Positions 1-11,190 are shown, numbered from the stretch's first letter. The stretch is DNA of 64,000 bases from Melieria omissa (GCA_963971225.1 OZ020267.1:154433920-154497919); one strand, 5' to 3'. Numbers and translations: made by a program. The notes: generated by a model from the letters alone, not told the origin.

Positions 1-996
1 GTGATTGCGTTCACGTTACACATAATCAAACTAGAGGTCAGAAACTAAATTTAATTTGTGCAAAGAAAATACAAACCAAAAACCTTCTATTCTCATGTAT
101 TACTCGTAAAATGTGTAACTCTCGCCAGCTGACTACGTCACTGGAATCTTTCATTGTCGGCACTTTGGCAATTGGCAACTCTGGAAGGCTTCCCACTGCC
201 GCCATAACTTTAACGGCTGTCATGCCGCACCGCACCGCACTAAATGCCGCTTTCATGCATTCAATCACTCATTCAACGTCGCAGTTTGTGCACTTGGCGC
301 TGTTGATTTTGTTCGTTTTGACACATAACAACCACAACCAAATCGATTCATCATCATGCGCCCCCCCTTCCACCGCGCCTCATAGCCAGCTGATCACCAG
401 CAATGTAACGAGCTCATCAGCGAGCAACAACAGTAGCCGGCACTGTCGCCGCCAACACTTGCGAAACATTGCCGTAGCAGTTTCCGCTGGTCGTTGGTGT
501 TGCTTTTCTAGTGTCAACAATTTCACAAATACGCAATTTGCATACTTAATTAGAACGTTTTTTCGATTTTTCTATTTGAGCCCGTCGCACTTGCTTGGCG
601 GCTGACTTGGAGTGCGAATACTTGACAAGCACTTTGTGCTTTTGTATTTCCACAAAAAAGCTGCGATGCGCACATCCACTCCGACGGCTGCCCCCGTCCA
701 CTTCTTGCTCGGCTGTCTGTCTGTCTTCGTATTTCTTAGATGCTGTCTAGAACTAACTGTGGCCCCATCACTTAATTACAACAACAATAACAGCCACAAC
801 ATTTCGCCACTAGTTTACAGCGACGGCGAGAGTCTCAAGCAGTGCCTTACAACTGGTTGCTTGTTTGTACTAAATTGCAATGCATTTGCTGGACTAGACG
901 GCAGTGCTGCCGGTAGACATGGCAACCTTTAGGCCAAAGCTCTTTGCCTCACTGACAAAAGCTTTAGTATTTAGACCAGTTCTAGCGCTAGCTTCG
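1..996. other. Flank upstream of the Kazal triplication, no gene recognised
   Basis: This stretch holds open frames at 111-605 and 612-932, but they are low-complexity in composition, have no recognisable domain and lack splice signals that would tie them to a neighbour. No homology to the downstream tandem units is visible before about position 997. An upstream exon of Pde1c could lie here or further left, but nothing in the sequence singles one out. Confidence 0.4.
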
Positions 997-1699
997 CCGG
1001 CCGGTCGCCGCTTGGTCATGTGTACGGTGACATGGCAGCGTGAATGCGATTGGCGGCACAAATTTATACCCTTGAAAAATTGGTTTCAAACGTTTCATAA
1101 CGATTGATACCATGTCAAGTGTTTGTTGTTAGAATGCGACGTACTCAAACCGAAATATGTAGATATGTAATGTCAAAACTAGGTCCAATTCTCATTTCAT
1201 AATTTAAAAACACTACCCTGCTACTATTTGATTACATCCCTAACAAGTGGATAAGTTGATTTCATTCGTTGGTGCGGTTGGCTTTTGAAATTGCAACGAC
1301 TTTAGAAAATTTTGGAATTAGAATGTCTTTTCCTTTCACTCATCCGAAGTATCTATGCTGAACTGAAAGGAATTTAACTTAGGACGAAGTTATTCTGACA
1401 TTGAAATGATCGTAGGTCACGTGACTTTACACTCTCGTTTTGGTTTTTCTACTCTGTGCCGAACGGAGTTGATTGCTGGTCACTACTACGCTTTTCGCTT
1501 ACTTTTACTACTTTTTCCACACTTTTTTTTTACTACTTTTTCAAATACAATTTTCAATTAAAATGTTGCGCTTGCACCGATCTGAATAGCACACATTTTC
1601 AAACGTATTCGTGTTCCTGGATATAGTGCCTCTGGATATAGTGAACTAATTATTGCAAGGCCTGTTCACAGTATTGAGGTTGTTCACTATATCAAAGTT

Positions 1700-1839
1700 A
1701 ACATTTTTGTTCAAAAACTCGTTTTATTTACTCAAAATACACTTTTTGTTTTTTGCTTGAAATCGCTTTCAAAATTTTGCTCAATATTTAGAGGCTCCAT
1801 GTCAAAATTTGGGTGTTCACTATACCGAGACACGACTGT
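1700..1839. mobile_element. pogo/Tc1-like MITE relic inside the tandem unit
   Basis: The right edge near 1811-1839 reads, on the minus strand, as TACAGTCG followed by a segment ending in TATAGTGAAC, which resembles the terminus of the element at 3320-3908. The adjacent 1620-1700 stretch contains several related TATAGTGAAC blocks in both orientations. Related sequence occurs at 13080-13270 in unit C and, shortened, near 7850 in unit B, so the insertion predates the duplications. A matching left terminus was not found, so the boundaries are soft. Confidence 0.35.
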
Positions 1840-2506
1840 ATCTGAAAGTATTACAATATATGTTTACCACTGAAACCTTTAACGTTTCTTTCTTTTTCAC
1901 TGAAAACACAAATCACTTTTCACAAAAAGGGAACAAATTTGTTCCTAAAACTAAAGAATATACAATATACGTTCTATACTTTTTGCTAAAACACCTAAAA
2001 CACACACTAAAACTTTTTCCTAATGACTCAATACTGATTTGATCGCTTGATTTGTCATCGAAAGCCTCATTATCTCGCTCGCTATCTTAATTTTCCTTTT
2101 TTACATTGAAACAACAACAATTTTATCCGTGACCGGCAGCATAAGATCGCCCTAAGCGGAACCGACTGCACATACATAAGAATCTACCAGTGTTTTATGT
2201 GAATCTAATTAACATGGACTATAAAATATGCTAAGAAATTCGGCTTTGAGCGTTTTGCGTTTATCTTCTGAATTTAACTTCTTGTCGGAAGACCCATTTT
2301 GTTTTGCCTTTAATGCCATGATTCGAATGTTCGGTTCAGAAAGGATGGTGGTGGGTCACTGGGATGGTTATATATTGATTATATATTGGATGCATAAAAC
2401 ATCGGGGGAACGAATACAACAAATAGCCATCGAATTCTGGCAACAACGCATTGTCTCAACTCGGCACTGTTGTTAATTTAATTACGACTGGGCCCCTTTC
2501 GCAACC

Positions 2507-2513
2507 TATAAAA
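2507..2513 (+). promoter_or_regulatory. TATA box of Kazal gene A
   Basis: TATAAAA sits in a conserved core-promoter block about 300 bp upstream of the Kazal start codon. The expected start site about 30 bp downstream falls in the TCACTCATT segment near 2537-2545. The leader may contain a 63-nt intron (2611-2673) with a GTAAGC donor and a TTGCAG acceptor, but this is inferred only. Confidence 0.6.
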
Positions 2514-2808
2514 ACCCCCAGCACTTTAATTAGCGAATCACTCATTGTGCCGACTGCTGGATAATTCAGTCTCCGCGTTTTTCCTCAATTGCCGCCCAGT
2601 CCAAGTCACCGTAAGCCTTCGACATATGAAAATACATGTAGATAGAAATTAAAAGTCACCAACTTCGTTGCAGCTACTCGACGCAAAACTACACAACGGG
2701 CCTAATCGATTCGCAATCGCAGCTCGTACGAAGTTAGAACAATAACAAAAACAACAATAACGGGGAAGCACTAAGTCGAGACAAGTCGAGAGAAACCAAG
2801 CAGTCAGC

Positions 2809-3036
2809 ATGAAGTATCTGCAATTGTGTGCAGCCATCTGTCTGGCACTGAGCCTCTTCTGGCCGACGGTCAGCAGCATCGGTTTATGTCCATGTCCGTT
2901 CATTCTTGATGAGGTCTGCGGGTCCGACGGTAAGACTTACGACAACGACTGCGCGTTAAAATGCGAGGCGCGTAATGCTGAACGTATTGGCCAAACGCTG
3001 CTTTTGGTACACCGCGGTCCTTGCAAGAAAGAATAA
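2809..3036 (+). CDS. Secreted single-domain Kazal protease inhibitor, copy A (P1 Phe)
   Basis: The product is a 75-residue secreted protein predicted to inhibit serine proteases outside the cell. Residues 1-23 form a signal peptide (basic Lys2, hydrophobic core, cleavage near VSS). The rest is one Kazal domain with six cysteines at 27, 29, 37, 48, 52 and 72 and the hallmark VCGSDGKTY at 36-44. Counting two residues after the second cysteine, the predicted P1 is Phe31, which suggests chymotrypsin-like targets. The C1-x-C2 spacing is the short form common in insect inhibitors. A TATA box lies upstream and AATAAA lies at 3082-3087. The family resembles Drosophila CG14933/CG31758 (from memory). 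The reactive loop differs sharply from copies B and C while the signal peptide is identical. Confidence 0.93.
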   Translation: MKYLQLCAAICLALSLFWPTVSSIGLCPCPFILDEVCGSDGKTYDNDCALKCEARNAERIGQTLLLVHRGPCKKE

Positions 3037-3319
3037 TCTCCACCGCAATAAGAGTAAAACCGATGTGATTGGTAAAATATGAATAAATACAATGTTTATA
3101 AAGTACCAGTGGCGCAAACAGGATTTCACTTAGATGGTTTGTGTCTGCGTACAACTTTTGAGCCGAATACCATTTGAACCAGTGCGGTCGTTTTCAATTT
3201 TGTTTCAGTAGTACATGTTATGATTTTTGGGTAGTATTCCTGGACTTTGAGCAGTACACATGCATATTTTCTTAACTGTGTAAAATATCGCAAGGATTCA
3301 TCAACTACTAAATCAAATA

Positions 3320-3908
3320 CAGTCGAACTTCGCTATAGTGAACTTATATATAATGAAGTTCTCTGTATAATGAATTAATTTCAAAGACACAGCTTTATCG
3401 TTCTATTCTAAGTGCATATGATCTCTTTATAATGAATTTCCATATAGTGAATTTTTCTCTACAATGAATAAATTTTTTAGTTGAAAACTTCGCTTTCATT
3501 CGTTTTTTGTCTCCATATAATGAATTTTTCCATGCTATTTTCTGTCACGCATATTAACAACAATGAATACCGAAAAAAAAAATTAAACATATTTAGGGGA
3601 ACCCCAGAAGTTAAAAATAACAACAGCATAAGAAGAAGATTGTCACATCACTAACAATTTCGACAACAAATGTTTGTTTTGAGTAATGCAGCAATGCATT
3701 AGGACAAATTTCTGCTTCTCTTGATGTACTTCGAATCTTTGTGGAGATGAAGAGCAACGTAGCGTTTTTAAGTCTCTAAATGTATTAGAAGGCTTTGTTG
3801 AGGAAGAAGAGTGGAAGGGTGTAATCCAAACTAAAATACCTCGTTATTTGAAATAAAAGATGAGAAAATCATTATTTCTATATAATCCATTATAGGGAAG
3901 TTCGACTG
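3320..3908. mobile_element. pogo/Tigger-like DNA transposon relic
   Basis: The element starts CAGTCGAACTTCGCTATA and ends with the inverted counterpart of the same 5' bases (GGGAAGTTCGACTG). It is flanked by TA at 3318-3319 and 3909-3910, the target duplication of Tc1/mariner/pogo elements. A short open stretch before 3855 looks like a transposase C-terminus but is too decayed to identify. Unit B keeps only the right half (about 9208-9433) and there retains extra TATAATGAA repeats that copy A has lost, so both copies are internally deleted. Confidence 0.65.
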
Positions 3909-4105
3909 TACTAAGTTTCACACATTAACAATTTGATTTATGAAAAAGTGAAAGTGAAAATCATATGATTCCGTGTTTCATTCATGTTAACATAGGATAT
4001 ATAAGATTGACCACGCCCACATAATACACCTTATTGCCACACCCACTATAATAACAAATCGGCCATGGTAAATATGTTACAGTAATACGGGTATCAAACG
4101 ATTAA

Positions 4106-4659
4106 CATCCCAATTCTGGCACTACCGCAAAAATTTTTACCCTCCGTAACAATTGAATTGAATTTGATTGTTTCCGTATTCTGGAAAAATGGTGACAAGA
4201 AGAAAGTTCAAACAATTCACCACTCGAGGTGAAATCTTTTTTACTGTCGAAACAGCTGTTTTTTGTATTTTTTCTGTCAAACTGTGTAAAAATAAACAAA
4301 CAAAAAATGGCAAATGCAGAAAATCTGGCGAAGCAAGTCTTTTTTTTCGGAGTTTCTTCACAATGTATGTATATATTCTTTTGGTTTTTAAAGTCCCTAA
4401 GTTTAAGCGCACGACGCGTCGCGACGCAGGATCATCTGAAGCATTTTTTTGCAGTTTCTCAAGGCGCATTTGAACACGAAATTTGAATTTTATAATTTTT
4501 GTGTGCTTGTCACCTGCTCCTACGAAGGTAACAAACTTCGAAACAATTGTAACCTTTTGATCTTTTGAATTTGCTCCAGAATACCAAAAAGTGACAATTG
4601 TTACCAAGTATTCAATTGTTACCGAGGTGACTATTGTTACGGTTGCCAGAATAGGGCTG
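4106..4659. mobile_element. MITE with 16-bp imperfect terminal repeats and TTA target duplication
   Basis: The left terminus is CATCCCAATTCTGGCA and the right terminus reversed is CAGCCCTATTCTGGCA, matching at 14 of 16 positions. The right flank is TTA. The left flank is TAA here but TTA in the unit-B copy (10538-10540), so the original duplication was probably TTA, as in PIF/Harbinger elements. The termini closely match those of the element at 9439-10346. No transposase is evident. The ORFs inside are short and overlapping on both strands. Confidence 0.65.
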
Positions 4660-4941
4660 TTAGCGTGTTTTTGCGGGAAACATAGGCTATAATATAATCG
4701 GCCACACCCACTTTTCGCGCCCACTAAACTAACAAAAAAAAGCTACGGTACATGTCTGAAAAGTAATGTTGATGTGAAATGATTCTATGTTTAATAGCGG
4801 TAAACATTAGCTGTACAAGGTTGACCACGCCCACCTTTTACGCCTTCCTGCAATGGCCATTATGATGACAGAAATTAACTGTGGTATATTTGTGCAAAAC
4901 AATATGGGTATAAAAAATTTGGCGAGTCATTGCAGCAAATA

Positions 4942-5533
4942 TCTATATCTATGTTGTATATAAAAATTAATGTATGTTTGTGTGTTGGTCCCACGACACT
5001 AATATGGCGTTCAAACTGACTCATTTAAACTAGTTTAAGTGAAAAGAGCTTTTTGTTGAACACCGATCAGATGTGCCGTTTCACTGGTGAAAATTTGTGA
5101 GCGTTGGACAAGAGGCGTGGCACTTTTTAAGCAACTCAAATGTTTTGAATAACTGTGGAACTACAAGTCACACATCAAATATTTATAATTTAGATGTGCC
5201 CTTCGACATGGCGAATGACGAGGGGCACCGCCCATAGAACCAACATTTTTAATGTGAAATAGCTTCGGAACAATAAGTGGGAAAGCTTTCAAGTTTTGTA
5301 TACAATCGTCCCATAGATGTGTCATTCTACTGGCAACATTTTATGGGCGTTGAACAAGGGCGCGGCACAAATTTTCCACGTAACTTTGGAACTGAAAGTC
5401 GCATATCAATAAAACCGAGTCATACCCTTCGACTGGAGGAATGGATTGGACCCATAGAGTGTAGTATGAAGAAACTTGATTTATTGGGCCCATTGACTTC
5501 AATCTTGCGTGCAAAGCCACAGGGCCCTGCTAG
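4942..5533 (+). mobile_element. Helitron-like non-autonomous element
   Basis: The left end is TCTATAT followed by an AT-rich run leading to TTAATGTATGTTTGTGTG, which resembles the 5' ends of insect Helitrons. The right end has a GC-rich palindrome, CAGGGCCCTG, followed at once by CTAG, with T as the next base; the left neighbour is A. Insertion between A and T, a TC start and a hairpin plus CTAG end are the Helitron signature, and no terminal inverted repeats or target duplication are present. The hairpin is closer to CTAG than usual, so this is a moderate call. The 3' half recurs in unit B up to 12184. Confidence 0.5.
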
Positions 5534-5959
5534 TATCATATAATTACAATACAATCTTGTGAAGTATTGTACAAACAGCATTTGGCAATGCGGTTAAAAA
5601 GGTGTAAATGTCACCTTGAAACAAAAGTTTTGTTTGCTTGCATTTCATATTCATATTTCAGAAAATAGTAGTATAATCGGCCTGTGGGTAATACGGTAGC
5701 ACAAACGACGAAATAGTAGTAAAATACTACTTTAGGAGTAAAAGACTACAACAGTAGTACGTTCGGCAGCACTACCGGCCGGTCGTCGCTTGGTCATATG
5801 TAACATGTAATGACATGGCAGCGTGAATGCGATTGGCGGCACAAATTAATACCATTAAAAAATCGGTTTCAAACGTTTCATAACGACTGATACGATATCA
5901 AATGTTTGTTGCTTGTTGCTGGAATGTGGCGTAAACAAACCGAAATATGTAGATATGTA

Positions 5960-7252
5960 ACACATCGTTCAATAATGTGTGTGACTAACTAATTAAAACA
6001 CATTTTTTTTCCAAAATTCGTTTTTATTCATCAACATAGTCCCCTTTTAGGGAGATACAATCATTCCAACGCTTTTCCAATATTTCGATACCGCCTTTGT
6101 AGAACGATTTTTCTTTGCCTTCAAAATAGGCGTTAGTTTCGGCGATTACTTCATCATTTGAGCCAAATCTCTTACCACGGAGCATCTTTTTGAGGTCTGC
6201 GAAGAGCCAGTAGTCGCTGGGGGCCAGATCTGGAGAATACGGGGGATGAGGAAGCAATTCGAAGCCCAATTCATGCATTTTTGCCACCGTTTTCATCTAC
6301 TTGTGACACGGTGCATTGTCTTGGTGTAACAACACTTTTTTCTTCTTCATATGGGGCCGCTTAATCGCGATTTCTTCTTTCAAACGTTCCAACAACGCTA
6401 TATAATAGTCGCTATTGATTGTTTTCCCTTTCTCAAGATAGTCGATGAAAATTATTCCGTGCACATCCCAAAATACTGACGCCATAACCTTGCCAGCCGA
6501 TGTTTGTGCCTTTGGACGATTTGGGCGGCTTTCACCGGTTGCATGTCACTCAGCAGACTGCCGATTTGACTCTGGAGTGAAATGGTGGATCCATGTTTCA
6601 TCCATTGTGATGTACCGACGCAAAAACTCCGACTTGTTGCGCGTAAACATGTCCAAACAGCTCTTTGAATCATCAATTCGTTGTTGTTTTTGCTCCGGTG
6701 TGAGCAAACGCGGCACCCATTTCGAAAACACCTTTTTCATAACCAAATGTTCGTGTATTATGGTGTGTACACTGCCTGCTGATATCTTTAGAATGTCAGC
6801 AATCTCCCCCACTTTCACTTTACGGTCGGACATAATGATTTTCAGTGTTCTTTCAACGTTTTCCGGAATAACAGCGCCATTAGGCCGTCCAGTAGATGGA
6901 ATGTCATCGGTGTCTGTACGACCACGTTTGAATTCGGCATACCAATAACAAATGGTTCTTTTTGATGGAGCAGAGTCCGAATAATGTTTTTCAAGCCATT
7001 CCTGGCATTGAACAGTATTTTTTTTCATTAAAAAACAATGATAAATCAGCACACGGAATTGCTTTGAATTCATTTTTTTTGAAAACTCAAAAGTAGTGTC
7101 ACTTAAAGCACTGTAACTTGTAAACTAATGGTCGGATTGACATATAATTTTGACAGTAAGCCTAAAAAAGTTCACAATTTCGAAAAAAAATATTGATTTA
7201 GTATTAGTGCCGCCATCTATGTGTCAGTCACACACATTATTGAACGAAGTGT
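5960..7252 (-). mobile_element. mariner element, cecropia-type, inserted in unit B
   Basis: The element is 1293 bp with about 27-bp terminal inverted repeats (5960-5986 and 7226-7252, differing at one position) that begin ACAC and run into TCGTTCAATAATGTGTG. It is flanked by TA duplications at 5958-5959 and 7253-7254. Units A and C show the uninterrupted site. It carries one transposase-like frame on the minus strand (6024-7073). The insertion is unique to unit B, so it arrived after the duplication, or was lost from the other units, which is less likely. Confidence 0.92.
6024..7073 (-). pseudogene. mariner transposase, inactivated by two in-frame stops
   Basis: A single minus-strand frame of 350 codons from the ATG at 7073 to the TAA at 6024 encodes a mariner transposase of normal length. 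The N-terminal half has the helix-turn-helix region and the WVPRLLTPEQK linker motif. The catalytic triad is visible: Asp in MDETW, Asp in HQDNAPCH and Asp in APSDYW, with 34 residues between the last two (DD34D). Two premature stops break it: TGA at 6546-6548, where relatives have Trp after NRQSAE, and TAG at 6297-6299 just after the HQDN block. No frameshift is needed. It most resembles cecropia-subfamily mariners such as Hsmar1 (recognised from memory). The copy cannot make an active enzyme, although its ends could still be mobilised in trans. Confidence 0.92.
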
Positions 7253-7357
7253 TATGTATGTACATACAGTCAAAGCTAAGTCCCATTTTCATTTCATTAT
7301 TTAAAAAATACTACCCTACTACTATTTGGCCGTATTATTACATCCCTAACAAGTGGA

Positions 7358-7544
7358 AGGCAGTGACCCAGGATCAAATACTGCCTGTAACAACACCTAA
7401 AAAAAAATAACGGGAAAACTTGTTTTTTCTTTCGGTGGCTGTCCTCTCAGCTGGAAATGGCAAACCTCTGAGAGTAAAAATTGCTTATGAAAAAAAAACT
7501 CCCAACTTGCCGTTCGGAACCGGCATAAAACTGTAGAAAAAAAA
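7358..7544 (+). mobile_element. SINE copy 1 (short form with A-tail)
   Basis: The copy ends in an A-rich tail and is bounded by the perfect 10-bp target duplication AACAAGTGGA (7348-7357 and 7545-7554); units A and C have one copy of that site. It shares the CAACACCTAAAAAAAAATAA and TTTCGGTGGCTGTCCTCT core with the SINEs at 10626 and 11648. It lacks most of the tRNA-like head and terminates early, after AAACTGTAG. Confidence 0.8.
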
Positions 7545-8544
7545 AACAAGTGGATCAGTTGATTTCATTCGTTGGTACGGTTGGCTTTTAAATTGCAACG
7601 TAATTGGAAAATTTTGGAATTAGAATGTCTTTTGTTTAAACTCATCCGAAGTATCTATGCTGAACTGAAAGGAATTTAACTTAGGACGAAGTTATGCTGA
7701 CAGTGAAATGATCGTAGGTCACGTGACTTTACACTCTCGTTTTGATTTTTCTACTCTGTGCCGAACGGAGTTGATTGCTGCCCACTACTACGCTTTTCGC
7801 TTACTTTTCACTTTCAAAATTTTGTTCAATATTTAGAGGCTCCATGTCAAAATTTGGGTGTTCACTGTACCCAGACACAATTGTATCTGAAAGTATTACA
7901 ATATATGTTTACCATTGAAACCCTTAACCTTTTTTTTCCTTTTCACTGAAACCACAAATCTAAGCACGTTTCACAAAAAGGGAACAAATTTGTTCCTAAA
8001 ACCAAAAAATAACAATATATATTCTATACTTTTTGCTAAAACGCAACTAATGTAAATAATCTCATGACGCAATACTGATTTGATCGCTTGATTTGTCATC
8101 GAAAGCCTCATTATCTCGGTCGCTATCTTAATTTTCCTTTTTTACATTGAAAAAACAACAATTTTATCCGTGACCGGCAACATAAGATCGCCCTAAGCGG
8201 AACCGACTGCACATACATAAGAATCCACCAGTGTTTTATGTGAATCTAATTAACATGGAATATAAAAATTAAGAAATTCGGTTTTGAGCGTTTTGCGTTT
8301 ATCTTCTGAATTTAACTTCTTGTCGGAAGACCCATTATGTTTCGCCTTTAATGCCATGATGCGAATGTTGGGTTCAGAAAGGATGGTGGTGGGTCACTGG
8401 GATGGTTATATATTGATTATATATTGGACACATAAAACATCGGGGGAACGAATACAACAAATAGCCATCGAATTCTGGCAACAACGCATTGTCTCAACTC
8501 GGCACTGTTGTTAATTTAATTACGACTGGGTCCCTTTCGCAACC

Positions 8545-8551
8545 TATAAAA
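8545..8551 (+). promoter_or_regulatory. TATA box of Kazal gene B
   Basis: TATAAAA occurs in the same conserved block as in unit A, with the predicted start site in the following TCACTCATT segment about 30 bp downstream. The spacing to the Kazal ATG matches that in unit A, supporting an independently transcribed gene. Confidence 0.6.
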
Positions 8552-8846
8552 ACCCCCAGCACGTTAATTAGCGAATCACTCATTGTGCCGACCGCTGGAT
8601 AATTCAGTCTCCGCGTTTTTCCTCAATTGCCGCCCAGTCCAAGTCACCGTAAGCCTTCGACATATGAAAATACATGTAGATAGAAATTAAAAGTCACCAA
8701 CTTCGTTGCAGCTTTTCGACGCAAAACTCCAAAACGGGCCTAATCGATTCGCAATCGCAGCTCGTACGAAGTTAGAACAATAACAAAAACAACAATAACG
8801 GGGAAGCACTAAGTCGAGACAAGTCGAGAGAAACCAAGCAGTCAGC

Positions 8847-9074
8847 ATGAAGTATCTGCAATTGTGTGCAGCCATCTGTCTGGCACTGAGCCTCTTCTGG
8901 CCGACGGTCAGCAGCATCGATTTATGTCCATGTCCGCTCATCTATTTCCCGGTCTGCGGGTCCGACGGCAAGACTTACCCCAACGACTGCAGCTTAAAAT
9001 GCGAGGCGCGTAATGCTGAACGTATTGGCCAAACGCTGCTGTTGGTACACCGCGGTCCTTGCAAGAAAGAATAA
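8847..9074 (+). CDS. Secreted single-domain Kazal protease inhibitor, copy B (P1 Leu)
   Basis: This 75-residue secreted Kazal protein has the same signal peptide as copy A, residue for residue, and the same six-cysteine layout (27, 29, 37, 48, 52, 72). The predicted P1 is Leu31, so chymotrypsin- or elastase-like targets are likely. The loop between the second and third cysteines reads PLIYFPV, against PFILDEV in copy A. By my count seven codons differ by replacement from copy A and three by silent change only, although the surrounding non-coding DNA is nearly identical. The last three residues (KKE) match copy A. A polyadenylation signal AATAAA follows at about 9119. The gene lies between the mariner upstream and a MITE downstream but is itself intact. 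Confidence 0.93.
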   Translation: MKYLQLCAAICLALSLFWPTVSSIDLCPCPLIYFPVCGSDGKTYPNDCSLKCEARNAERIGQTLLLVHRGPCKKE

Positions 9075-9438
9075 TCTCCACCGCAATAAGAGTAAAACGA
9101 TGTGATTGGTAAAATATGAATAAATACAATGTTTATAAAGTACCAGTGGCGCAAACAGAATTTCACTTACGTGGTTTGTGTTTGCGTACAACTTTTGAGC
9201 CGAAAGTACTTCGAACCTTTGTGGAGATGAACAGCAACGTAGCGTTTTTAAGTCTCTAAATGTATTAGAAGGCTTTGTTGAGGAAGAAAAGTGGAAGGGT
9301 GCAATCCAAACTAAAATACCTCGTTATTTGAAATAAAAGATGAAAAAAATCATTATTTCTATATAATGAAGTTTCTATATAATGAAGCTTTTTTCTGGCC
9401 CCGTGCGAATCCATTATAGGGAAGTTCGACTGTACTAA

Positions 9439-10346
9439 CAGGGCTATTCTGGCAAAGACTGTTGAAACACTTTCAAAAGATTATTGAAAGACAGTTTGAA
9501 AGACTGAATGCAAGGTTTTAGCTATTCCAACGAAAAAATCTTTCGGAAAAAGCTCTAGAATTCAATACTCGAGTTGAAAAGCTGTTTTCGGCGAACAGCA
9601 TTGCCAGCCAACTCTTTTTCTGTGAAATTTGAAGCATTTTTGCAATGATGAAAGAAAATTATTTTTTCAATTTTCGTTATGATTTTCGTTTTAATTACAG
9701 ATGTGTTTATCAGGATTATTTTGCAGTTACGTATTTCTTTTTAGAAAAGACAAGAACTGGTGTAAAAATATGAATTCAAATTAATTGTTTTATTTTTTAT
9801 GTGATGTTAATGATGTTGTCAGATTTAACCTTAAGGCAATGAACAGCACATGAAGACAAACACTTTCGGTCAATTTATATTATGTACTTTTGCTGTTAAT
9901 TGGTGTATTTTTACGTTTTCTTTCATCCTTCATCAAAATCTCACATTTGTAAACCAAGTGCTCTGTTCGATGCTGGCAATACTGTTGGCAAACGAACCGT
10001 CCGTCGTGAAATGAAAAATTCAAACAAAATTTCAAAAATTTCAATCAATGGCTGAAGAAATCAAGCTGAAGTAAAAATTAAAAAAGTAATTGCATTCTTT
10101 TATAAAATATGTCCATATATACTATATTATATATATACGTATATCGTTTCTTTTCATAACACAAACACAACGCACGTACTTTTTTCAAGCTGAAAGACGA
10201 CCCCAAAAGCACATCTTTCAAACTGTCTTTCATGTTACGGAAAAAAGCTTTCAAGATAGTTGCTAGAATAGCAAATTGTCTTCCGAAAGATTTTTGTACT
10301 TCGAAAGATTGAGGTGAGTTGAAAGATAATTGCCAGAATAGCCCTG
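9439..10346. mobile_element. 908-bp MITE-like element, TAA target duplication (PIF/Harbinger-like)
   Basis: The termini are perfect 16-bp inverted repeats, CAGGGCTATTCTGGCA at 9439-9454 and its complement at 10331-10346. Direct TAA duplications lie at 9436-9438 and 10347-10349, and unit A retains the single TAA at the empty site (CTAAGTTT). The subterminal regions are rich in GAAAGA/CTTTC motifs in opposite orientations. No convincing transposase frame is present. The ends are closely related to those of the 4106-4659 element, suggesting that one transposase family mobilised both. Confidence 0.8.
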
Positions 10347-10540
10347 TAAGTTTCACACATTAACAATTTGATTTATGAAAAAGTGAAAGTGAAAATCATA
10401 TGATTCCGTGTTTCATTCATGTTAACATAGGATATATAAGATTGACCACGCCCACATAATACACCTTATTTCCACGCCCACTATAATAACAAATCAGCCA
10501 TGGTACATTTGTTACAGCAATATGGGTATCAAACGATTTA

Positions 10541-11190
10541 CATCCCAATTCTGGCACTACCGCAAAAATTTTTACCCTCCGTAACAATTGAATTGAATTT
10601 GATTGTTTCCGTATTCTGGAAAAATTAATTAAATTAATTGATTGGCACGACAGCCCGCTTACGCGAGACTAAGGCCTAGCTTCCCGCAGCCACCCGTGTT
10701 GTGCGTGTGAATTTTGTACGCGGGTGGAAGGGACCTACAGTTTTATGCCGGTTCCGAACGGCAGGTTGGGAGCTTTTTCATAGGCAATTTTTACTCTCAG
10801 AGGTTTGCCATTTCCAGCTGAGAGGACAGCCACCGAAAGAGAAAACGAGTTTCCCGTTATTTTTTTTAGGTGTTACTACATGCAGTATTCGATCTTGCGT
10901 CGCTCTGCATGCGACTCGCTTGACCGCGCACTAACCAACTGAGCCACGGCGGCTGCCTGGAAAAATGGTGACAAGAAAAAAGTTCAAACAATTCACCACT
11001 CGAGGTGAAATCTTTTTTACTGTCGAAACAGCTGTTTTTTGTGTTTTTTCTGTCAAACTGTGTAAAAAAAAACAAACAAAAAATGGCAAAAAATGCAAAA
11101 TCTGGCGAAGCAAGTCTTTTTTTCGGAGTTTCTTCACAATGTATGTATATATTCTTTTGGTTTTTAAAGTCCCTAAGTTTAAACGCATCA
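10541..11190. mobile_element. Unit-B copy of the 4106-type MITE, split by a SINE and truncated
   Basis: The left terminus CATCCCAATTCTGGCA with TTA flank begins at 10541. The sequence follows the unit-A element until a SINE interrupts it at 10626-10956, resumes at 10967, and then breaks off near 11190 where reverse-transcriptase sequence replaces the right half. The right terminus is absent. Confidence 0.7.
10626..10956 (-). mobile_element. tRNA-derived SINE copy 2, minus strand, longest copy
   Basis: Read on the minus strand, the element starts with a tRNA-like head containing the Pol III box A motif TGGCTCAGTTGG and a degenerate box B, followed by a family-specific body and an AT-rich end. 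It is flanked by the 10-bp target duplication CTGGAAAAAT (10616-10625 and 10957-10966), and the unit-A MITE at 4186-4195 shows the empty site. It is the longest of the three copies and includes an internal segment (about 10720-10800) that copy 3 lacks. Confidence 0.85.

Larger units (their letters stand above)
997..5774 (+). repeat. Tandem duplication unit A (Kazal gene plus transposon relics)
   Basis: Unit A is the first of three direct repeats. Each begins at the motif CCGGCCGGTCG followed by a shared block, and the next unit starts at the same motif. Unit A carries a Kazal gene at 2809-3036, a pogo/Tigger-like element at 3320-3908, a MITE at 4106-4659 and a Helitron-like element at about 4942-5533. 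It is the least disrupted full-length copy and serves as the empty-site reference for the younger insertions in unit B. Confidence 0.85.

Noticed and set aside
111..605. 164-codon open frame at the left edge
   Set aside because: No domain, no partner exon, and its Ser/Asn/Thr-rich content reflects simple composition.
2228..2476. Open frame repeated upstream of each Kazal gene (also 8284-8514 and 13657-13839)
   Set aside because: It lies directly over the core-promoter region, is shortened by a stop in unit C, and owes its conservation to the recent duplication.
5277..5543. 88-codon open frame in unit A
   Set aside because: The equivalent region in unit B has an insertion that breaks the frame, and it lies within the Helitron-like element.
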